Positions 6,047-10,484 of a DNA stretch of 10,484 nucleotides are shown here, in pieces (position 1 is the stretch's first letter; every line of letters starts with the position of its first letter). The notes beneath the pieces are model-generated. The model worked only from the letters and a program-made list of their open reading frames with translations. It was not told the DNA's origin and did not search any database. The DNA lies in NCBI GenBank assembly GCA_016207225.1, contig JACQQB010000066.1, positions 1 through 10,484 on the forward strand, given 5' to 3'. The position numbers were made by a program, and so were the translations under genes. This DNA comes from Microcaldota archaeon. Its GTDB lineage: Archaea > Micrarchaeota > Micrarchaeia > Burarchaeales > JACQQB01.

Positions 6047-6399
6047 AAGGCTTCATTTTCACGTTCGATGCGCTGCTAGCAGTAATAATAGCGACAATCT
6101 TTCTAACCTATCTACTCTCTTTCCAAATGCCACGCCCAACTATTCCAGCCAAAGGACAACTAGCTGAAGACATACTGACAATTTACGAGAAGCACTCACT
6201 CTCCACTCAGGAAATCAGAAGCTTATTCCTAACTTCTAACTCATGCGGTTCCTTCGCACTCTATGACTCCTCTGATAAAATTCTGGATAACACTACAATA
6301 TGCAACTGCTCCCAAAACACAGAAGTCAGGAAAAGGAGCATCGTCCGTACCATAAACAATACATTCGAAGGAAATCTTGCCGAGGTTAAAATATGCTAA
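6031..6399 (+). CDS. Minor pseudopilin-like protein (KGF-type signal, four cysteines)
   Basis: A 122-aa protein whose N-terminus LKGFIFTFDALLAVIIATIF (5-24) parallels its neighbours' prepilin signals, but mature +1 is Phe rather than Gln and the acidic residue is Asp13 at +6. One hydrophobic helix (8-31) is followed by a small outside domain with four cysteines (72, 91, 93, 122), possibly two disulfides, and the segment SFALYDSSDKIL then a C-terminal LAEVKIC strand. A GGTGG site (6022-6026) lies four bases before the ATG, inside the preceding gene, which it overlaps by 16 bases. Cleavage by the class III peptidase is uncertain without Gln at +1; it might stay as a membrane-anchored or differently processed subunit. 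Confidence 0.77.
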   Translation: MGKNLKGFIFTFDALLAVIIATIFLTYLLSFQMPRPTIPAKGQLAEDILTIYEKHSLSTQEIRSLFLTSNSCGSFALYDSSDKILDNTTICNCSQNTEVRKRSIVRTINNTFEGNLAEVKIC

Positions 6400-7196
6400 A
6401 AATGAAAAAAGGCTTTGTATTTGCAATAATGTTCCTGCTTTTCTTCACGCTATTCCTTTCTTTCTCCATCTTTTACAGCCAATTAAAAAAAGAAGCAAAA
6501 CCACAAACCCTTGGTTTTATTCTAGATGACATCAGGGATGACATCACCAAACTTTACGGAACCAAAACACTAGTGAGAAAGTATGGTAACTACACCGAAG
6601 TAACGTTTGTAGATTCTCTTCCAAACACCATAAACTCTACAGACCAGGGGCTGGAAGATTATAACAAATTCCTCAAAACCACCTATAACTCAAAAACAAA
6701 CAACAACATTACTCTTAACTCCATAACCCCTGTCACAATCGTAAATCCTTTTGGTTTGGAATACAGGCATGACTCATTAAAAAAGAACAAAGTTTCAATA
6801 ACAAGCAGACAGCCAATCGGTGCATATCTCATTCAAGTAAGGCTCCCGTCCAGCTGCGATTTCTTCTGCAGGCTGAATACACAAACAAACTGGGATTGGG
6901 CAGATGATGGTATCTATGTGGTTCTAGACATAAGAGATCCTGATAATAATGCCTTATTAGTCCAAGGCAACACATCTGGCTTTATCAACAAATCCTCAAG
7001 CATAGACCTAAGCTTAGGTTCAGGTTCATACCATCTGGACGTGTTTGATTCCTTAAACCAAGAAGTCTCAAGCCTAAATATCAACAGCAACATCAGCATT
7101 TACTATATTTCCACACCAGCAACTACTGTTTCCATGCCTGTAGATCTGGAAATAAATGATGTTAAACTAAAAGAACTAGTCATATCCAAAAATTAG
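6393..7196 (+). CDS. Large minor pseudopilin-like protein lacking the +5 acidic residue
   Basis: A 267-aa protein, the largest of the five prepilin-like genes. The N-terminus KKGFVFAIMFLLFFTLFLSF (5-24) keeps Lys-Gly before a Phe at +1 but has no acidic residue at +5 or +6. After the helix (8-29) comes a long extracytoplasmic part: a helical stalk (DDIRDDITKLYG, 45-56), an Asn/Thr-rich part, then a beta-rich head (about 130-265) with a close cysteine pair (CDFFC, 155-159). Six N-glycosylation sequons (NYT, NST, NIT, NTS, NKS, NIS) stand out. GAGGT (6382-6386) precedes ATG 6393, which overlaps the previous gene by seven bases. Large size plus loss of Glu at +5 recalls GspK, the tip pseudopilin of type II secretion; that is an analogy, not homology. 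It ends two bases from the convergent prepilin gene. Confidence 0.78.
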   Translation: MLKMKKGFVFAIMFLLFFTLFLSFSIFYSQLKKEAKPQTLGFILDDIRDDITKLYGTKTLVRKYGNYTEVTFVDSLPNTINSTDQGLEDYNKFLKTTYNSKTNNNITLNSITPVTIVNPFGLEYRHDSLKKNKVSITSRQPIGAYLIQVRLPSSCDFFCRLNTQTNWDWADDGIYVVLDIRDPDNNALLVQGNTSGFINKSSSIDLSLGSGSYHLDVFDSLNQEVSSLNINSNISIYYISTPATTVSMPVDLEINDVKLKELVISKN

Positions 7197-7198
7197 CC

Positions 7199-7654
7199 CT
7201 ACTGGCATTCACCTACCAAGCTGGTCTCTCCTGTAAATGTGAACTGCCTATTCGTTGAAGGGTCCAGGTATGTCATACTCACTTTATACTCATACTGTCT
7301 GCCCGTATTGCATGGCTCTATCCCTGTAATGTTAACATTTGCCTCATTACCGCGTGCTAAAGTTATACTTGAGGGACTAAGTTGTCCAGCATCGTTCAGC
7401 CTAATTGAGGTAACTCTTACTAAAAATGGCTTGTTGTTCCTAATCGTAAGCTCCGCCGCGTCACCGCCTATCCTGTAATTTGGTTTTATGCCTATTGCCG
7501 GGGCAACGCTATTCCAATAAACCTCACTCTGCGCTCTCGTAACTCCACCACTTATACCTTGGAATCCACCCAAAACACCCACAACTATCAAAGCTATTAT
7601 TACGACGACTGCTAAAATTATTAGGTATTCTGTAGCTGCCTGTCCCTTCCTCAT
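7199..7654 (-). CDS. Class III signal peptide prepilin, likely major pilin
   Basis: A 151-aa prepilin with a textbook archaeal class III signal: MRKGQAATEYLIILAVVVII, cut expected at Gly4|Gln5, Glu9 at mature +5, and a hydrophobic Ile/Val helix to about residue 28. The short mature protein has a GGFQGISGG linker, a small beta-rich head and two cysteines (115 and 150) that could close a disulfide pinning the C-terminus (GECQ). One sequon (NIT) is seen. ATG 7654 gives the usual MRKGQ start; GTG 7663 is in frame and sits at the predicted transcript start, so it is a fair alternative. The gene runs against the pilus operon and has its own TATA box, as expected for a shaft subunit made in greater amount than the minor prepilins. 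That role is inference from size, motif and layout. Confidence 0.87.
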   Translation of the reverse strand: MRKGQAATEYLIILAVVVIIALIVVGVLGGFQGISGGVTRAQSEVYWNSVAPAIGIKPNYRIGGDAAELTIRNNKPFLVRVTSIRLNDAGQLSPSSITLARGNEANVNITGIEPCNTGRQYEYKVSMTYLDPSTNRQFTFTGETSLVGECQ

Positions 7655-7685
7655 CCATACCACACATTAGGATTTATTCTAATCA

Positions 7686-7693
7686 TTTATAAA
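7686..7693 (-). promoter_or_regulatory. TATA box for the major-type prepilin gene
   Basis: TTTATAAA, with an A-rich run (TTTAAAAAAAG on the minus strand) upstream as BRE. The centre predicts transcription from about 7663, so the mRNA has at most a 9-nt leader before ATG 7654, or is leaderless at GTG 7663. Confidence 0.6.
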
Positions 7694-7728
7694 TCTTTTT
7701 TTAAATTTCGGTATACATTAATGTTATC

Positions 7729-7836
7729 ATGTCACCAATTCAAACGCAAAAATCAACATTTGCACAAGAAATCCTAGCAACCATAAGAAAAATCCATCTT
7801 CTATCTCTTGACCAAAAGCTCTTTCGCTCTGCCTAA
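7729..7836 (+). CDS. Possible 35-aa ORF in the gap (weak)
   Basis: An ATG-started frame of 35 codons (MSPIQTQKSTFAQEILATIR, then KIHLLSLDQKLFRSA) lies opposite the prepilin promoter and runs 36 bases into the end of the HMG-CoA reductase gene on the other strand. The symmetric TTTATAAA at 7686-7693 could drive it, with a leader of about 13 nt. No Shine-Dalgarno site and no family recognised; it may be chance. Otherwise the 7664-7800 gap contains only the prepilin promoter and T-rich minus-strand stretches that may end the HMG-CoA reductase transcript. Confidence 0.15.
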   Translation: MSPIQTQKSTFAQEILATIRKIHLLSLDQKLFRSA

Positions 7837-9078
7837 CGTAATGTTCTTCTCCTTGACCAAGCGTTCAGCTATTCTATCAACTTCATTCCCCTTTGCTCCA
7901 GCAATAACCGCTATATTCCTGGCATGCAACTCCATATGCCCGCGCTGTATTCCCTCTGTTGACAAAGCATAGATGGCTGCAAAATTCTGTGCCAACCCAA
8001 CACTCGCCATAACCTCACTTAACTCTCTTGCGGTTTTTACTCCCAAAATCCTCAAACCAATCTTAGAAATCGGATTCACGCTTATAGAACCGCCAACAAT
8101 CCCCACTGCTATAGGCAATTCTATACTACCTTTCAGGTCTCCATCTTTAGTTTTTTCCCATCTAGTTAATGGTTTATATCCATCCATGCTTGCATAGGCA
8201 TGAGCACCTGCTTCCAATGCTCGCGTATCATTCCCTGTCGCAGTAGCAACAGCGATTATACCATTCATTATCCCCTTATTGTGGGTTGCACACCTGTAAA
8301 TATCGTTTTTTGCAAACTCATATGCATCCAAAATATTCTCAACTGCAGTTTCACCTATTATTTTTTTCGGAAATATCGCTTCTGACCTGGCCACTCTATG
8401 GGTTGCCAAGTTGGACAATATCCTAAGTCTTACGGTTCCCCCTACCAACTCTTCAAAATAGGGCGTCAGGCCTTCACACATTGTGTTTACCTTATTTGCT
8501 CCAAGTGCATTACTGACATTCACCAACAAATGCACAATGACCATAATCCCTCTTGCAGTTTTTACACTTCTGGCCTCAACATCTACAGCTCCGCCCCCAT
8601 ACTTCTTCAAACTAGGGTCAATTTCATTAGCTATACTAACTATTTCGGCTTTCTTCTCAATAATTTTCTTGATTGCTGATTCTGCATTCCCAACATTCAA
8701 TATCTGAATCTGGCCTATCATTATGGGCTCATCGCTACTTGCCTTAAAACCATATTTTTCTCTTGCGATTTTTGCTGCGTTGCTTGCCGCAGCAACTATG
8801 CTCGGCTCTTCAATAACCATAGGTACCAAATAATCCTTTCCGTTGATTAGAAAACTAGTAGCAATTCCAAAAGGCAGCTGGCTTGTACCGATCACATTCT
8901 CAATCATCTTGTCTGCTATTTCTAATTTCAAAGCCCCCTCTTTCTTCAACAACTTTAACTCCTCTTCACTTAAGCCGGCAAACTCCTTAACCAACTTTAA
9001 TTTCTCATCCATGCTTAGCCTATAAAAACCAAATATCGCCGAAGTTTTCACCAAATCACTACTCTCTAATCTGTCCAT
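7801..9078 (-). CDS. mvaA: Class II hydroxymethylglutaryl-CoA reductase
   Basis: A 425-aa cytosolic enzyme that interconverts HMG-CoA and mevalonate with NAD(P)H, the committed step toward archaeal isoprenoid lipids. The sequence is of class II (Pseudomonas mevalonii/Archaeoglobus type), not the class I form of most archaea. Evidence: ENVIGTSQLPFGIA (about 60-73), VPMVIEEPSIVAAAS (85-99, catalytic Glu in EEPS), the NALGANKVNTMCE cofactor loop (190-202), THNKGIMNG (catalytic Lys268), GNDTRALEAGAHAYAS (catalytic Asp284) and RGHMELHARN (catalytic His381). All four catalytic residues are present and the length equals the family norm (about 428). ATG 9078 overlaps the proA end by 20 bases; TTG 9084 is less likely. 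NADH or NADPH preference cannot be told. It is last in a tsaC-proA-mvaA operon. Confidence 0.96.
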   Translation of the reverse strand: MDRLESSDLVKTSAIFGFYRLSMDEKLKLVKEFAGLSEEELKLLKKEGALKLEIADKMIENVIGTSQLPFGIATSFLINGKDYLVPMVIEEPSIVAAASNAAKIAREKYGFKASSDEPIMIGQIQILNVGNAESAIKKIIEKKAEIVSIANEIDPSLKKYGGGAVDVEARSVKTARGIMVIVHLLVNVSNALGANKVNTMCEGLTPYFEELVGGTVRLRILSNLATHRVARSEAIFPKKIIGETAVENILDAYEFAKNDIYRCATHNKGIMNGIIAVATATGNDTRALEAGAHAYASMDGYKPLTRWEKTKDGDLKGSIELPIAVGIVGGSISVNPISKIGLRILGVKTARELSEVMASVGLAQNFAAIYALSTEGIQRGHMELHARNIAVIAGAKGNEVDRIAERLVKEKNITLGRAKELLVKR

Positions 9079-10309
9079 TACCAATACCTATGAATTTAGT
9101 CGTTGTCAATTCCCTTAATCCTACAGGTCCGCGGGCGTGCAATTTCTGTGTACTTATACCTACTTCTCCACCCATACCAAATACACTACCATCAGTCAGC
9201 CTTGTGCTAGCGTTCACATAAACCGCAGCACTATCCACACCTTTCACAAACATCTGTGCATTCTCCCGGTTTCTTGTAATTATCGAATCAGAGTGCTTGC
9301 TGCCATACTTATTTATATGGTCAATTGCTTCATTGACATCCTTGACAACCTTAATGCCTATTATCAAACTCAAGTATTCCGTATACCAGTCCTCTTCACC
9401 CGCTTTCTTTGCATCTATTATCTTTCTTGTTTTTTCATCGCCACGCATTTCCACATCCAACTTACTGAATTCTCTTGCTATTTCAGGCAAAAATTTACCC
9501 GCTATCTTTTCATGCACCAAAAGTTTCTCAGCGGCATTGCAAACACTAGGCCTCTGGCACTTCGCATTCATCGTAATTTTTTTAGCCATCTCCAAGTCTG
9601 CACTTTCATCCACAAACACATGGCAATTGCCAATTCCAGTTTCTATTACTGGAACTTTAGCGTTTTCAACGACTGATTTTATCAATCCTTCACCGCCCCT
9701 AGGGATAAGCACATCCACATACTCTCTCATACCCATCAGTATCTGGGAGGATTCATGCGTCATATCCTCAATTAACTGCACACTTCCTTCAGGCAGAGTA
9801 TTCTGTGAGCTGTTAATTATCCTAACAATCTCTTTGTTTGAATTCAAGGCTTCCTTTCCTCCTCTTAAAATGACTGCGTTTCCCGCCTTTATACATAAGG
9901 AAACAGCCTCAATCGTTACATTCGGCCTTGCTTCGTAAATAAAGCCTATAACACCTAAAGGAACCCGAACTTTCTTAATTTCTAGCCCGTTTTTAAGCAC
10001 AAATCTCTCTACTACTTCTCCTACAGGATCCCTTAAACTAGCCACATCTTTCAAATTCTTTATCATCCCACTAATTCGTTTTTCATTAAGCGTTAGCCTA
10101 TCTGTTAAAGCTGTTCCAATCTTCTGACCCCATTCATCAACATCTTTCCTATTGGCTTTCAAAATAGAGTCTCTGTTACTTTCAATACTTCCAGCAATAG
10201 CTAGCAACGCTTTATTCTTATCCTTCTCAGTAAGCACGGCTAGCCTATAACTGGCTCCTCTTGCCTGTTTACCAATCTGAATTATCCTCTCCTTTAGACT
10301 CATAAGCAT
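9059..10309 (-). CDS. proA: Glutamate-5-semialdehyde dehydrogenase (gamma-glutamyl phosphate reductase)
   Basis: A 416-aa cytosolic enzyme of the aldehyde dehydrogenase superfamily. It reduces L-glutamyl 5-phosphate with NADPH to glutamate 5-semialdehyde in proline synthesis. Motifs: VPLGVIGFIYEARPNVTIEA (116-135), ILRGGKEALNSN (147-158), LIPRGGEGLI (201-210), CQRPSVCNAAEKLLVH (251-266) with the nucleophile Cys257, and ASTRLTDGSVFGMGGEVGIS (367-386), all typical of ProA. Length is normal (about 415-420). ATG 10309 and ATG 10303 are both possible and neither has a clear ribosome site; the gene starts 10 bases after the upstream stop, so translation may be coupled. Its partner kinase ProB is not in the window and could lie beyond the right edge. 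Many archaea lack ProA/ProB and make proline from ornithine, so this may be an acquired gene. Confidence 0.97.
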   Translation of the reverse strand: MLMSLKERIIQIGKQARGASYRLAVLTEKDKNKALLAIAGSIESNRDSILKANRKDVDEWGQKIGTALTDRLTLNEKRISGMIKNLKDVASLRDPVGEVVERFVLKNGLEIKKVRVPLGVIGFIYEARPNVTIEAVSLCIKAGNAVILRGGKEALNSNKEIVRIINSSQNTLPEGSVQLIEDMTHESSQILMGMREYVDVLIPRGGEGLIKSVVENAKVPVIETGIGNCHVFVDESADLEMAKKITMNAKCQRPSVCNAAEKLLVHEKIAGKFLPEIAREFSKLDVEMRGDEKTRKIIDAKKAGEEDWYTEYLSLIIGIKVVKDVNEAIDHINKYGSKHSDSIITRNRENAQMFVKGVDSAAVYVNASTRLTDGSVFGMGGEVGISTQKLHARGPVGLRELTTTKFIGIGNGQIRE

Positions 10310-10319
10310 AATTCGGACT

Positions 10320-10484
10320 TTAGAATTTAAATAACTTCAATAGCTCCCTGGCTTTCTCCAATCCAGCTCCTTCCCTTATGATTTTTGGCTGGTTAGTCAA
10401 ATCTACTATTGTCGAACCAATACCAAATCTACACTCCCCGCCATCCACTATGACTTTGACCTTTTTACTAACTTCCTGATTAAC
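10320..10484 (-). CDS. tsaC: YrdC/TsaC-type threonylcarbamoyl-AMP synthase, C-terminal fragment
   Basis: The last 54 residues of a YrdC-domain protein; the frame is open to the window's right edge. The enzyme makes threonylcarbamoyl-AMP from Thr, bicarbonate and ATP for the t6A37 modification of tRNAs. Diagnostic is VIVDGGECRFGIGSTIVDLT, which matches the family's (I)LDGGPxxxGxxSTVVD, followed by PKIIREGAG. The protein ends about 14 residues after that segment, right where the YrdC domain usually ends, so this is the single-domain (TsaC-like) form and not Sua5 with its extra C-terminal domain. Ten bases separate its stop from the proA start. Confidence in family is high; the N-terminal part is unseen. 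Confidence 0.85.
   Translation of the reverse strand, partial: VNQEVSKKVKVIVDGGECRFGIGSTIVDLTNQPKIIREGAGLEKARELLKLFKF

Noticed and set aside
9137..9938. Long plus-strand open frames opposite proA
   Set aside because: They are antisense to a strongly recognised ProA sequence with intact catalytic motifs and have no family resemblance or start signals.
1..10484. CRISPR array, insertion sequence, tRNA or rRNA gene
   Set aside because: No regularly spaced repeats, transposase, terminal inverted repeats, or cloverleaf/rRNA sequence was seen on reading both strands; all larger stretches are explained by genes.

Overview
The window looks archaeal. It holds a group II chaperonin (thermosome) gene, an archaeal DUF63 membrane protein, prepilins with class III (KGQ-type) signal peptides, archaeal TATA boxes about 26 bp from start codons (leaderless genes), GGTGA-type Shine-Dalgarno sites, and AT-rich DNA with many AGA/AGG and ATA codons. 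The pilin style (short MRKGQAATEYL-type proteins) and the single-domain TadC pair recall DPANN archaea such as Diapherotrites or Woese-/Pacearchaeota. That placement is a guess from recall, not a search.

Layout. 1-777 (+) is the C-terminal half of a thermosome subunit, ending in a hairpin terminator that contains the stop codon. 930-1199 (-) is an unrecognised 87-aa, Cys- and Lys/Glu-rich small protein, also ending in a stop-containing hairpin. It is divergent from a 101-aa PadR-type regulator (1322-1627, +), and a double palindrome lies over the small gene's predicted transcription start. 1624-2508 (-) is a DUF63 membrane protein overlapping the regulator tail to tail. 2569-7196 (+) is a tight seven-gene type IV pilus-like operon: two TadC/GspF-type platform proteins, then five prepilin-like proteins linked mostly by overlapping stop/start codons. 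7199-7654 (-) is a separate short class III prepilin, probably the major subunit, with its own TATA box. 7801-10484 (-) is a housekeeping operon in the order tsaC/yrdC-type gene (partial), proA, class II HMG-CoA reductase.

How the parts work together. The TadC pair would form the membrane platform for a pilus or secretion filament. The five minor prepilins would prime or cap it, and the convergent short prepilin would supply the shaft. No assembly ATPase or prepilin peptidase lies in the window, so the system is incomplete here. The right-hand operon combines tRNA t6A biosynthesis, the proline-pathway reductase and the committed step of isoprenoid lipid synthesis, with no obvious functional link beyond shared expression.

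Most interesting points: the first TadC gene appears to start at an ATA codon with a well-placed GGTGAT site, 39 codons upstream of its first ATG; the five prepilins show a stepwise drift of the signal-peptide motif, with loss of the +1 Gln and of the +5 acidic residue; two hairpin terminators enclose stop codons; and the PadR/small-protein pair has a clear candidate operator.
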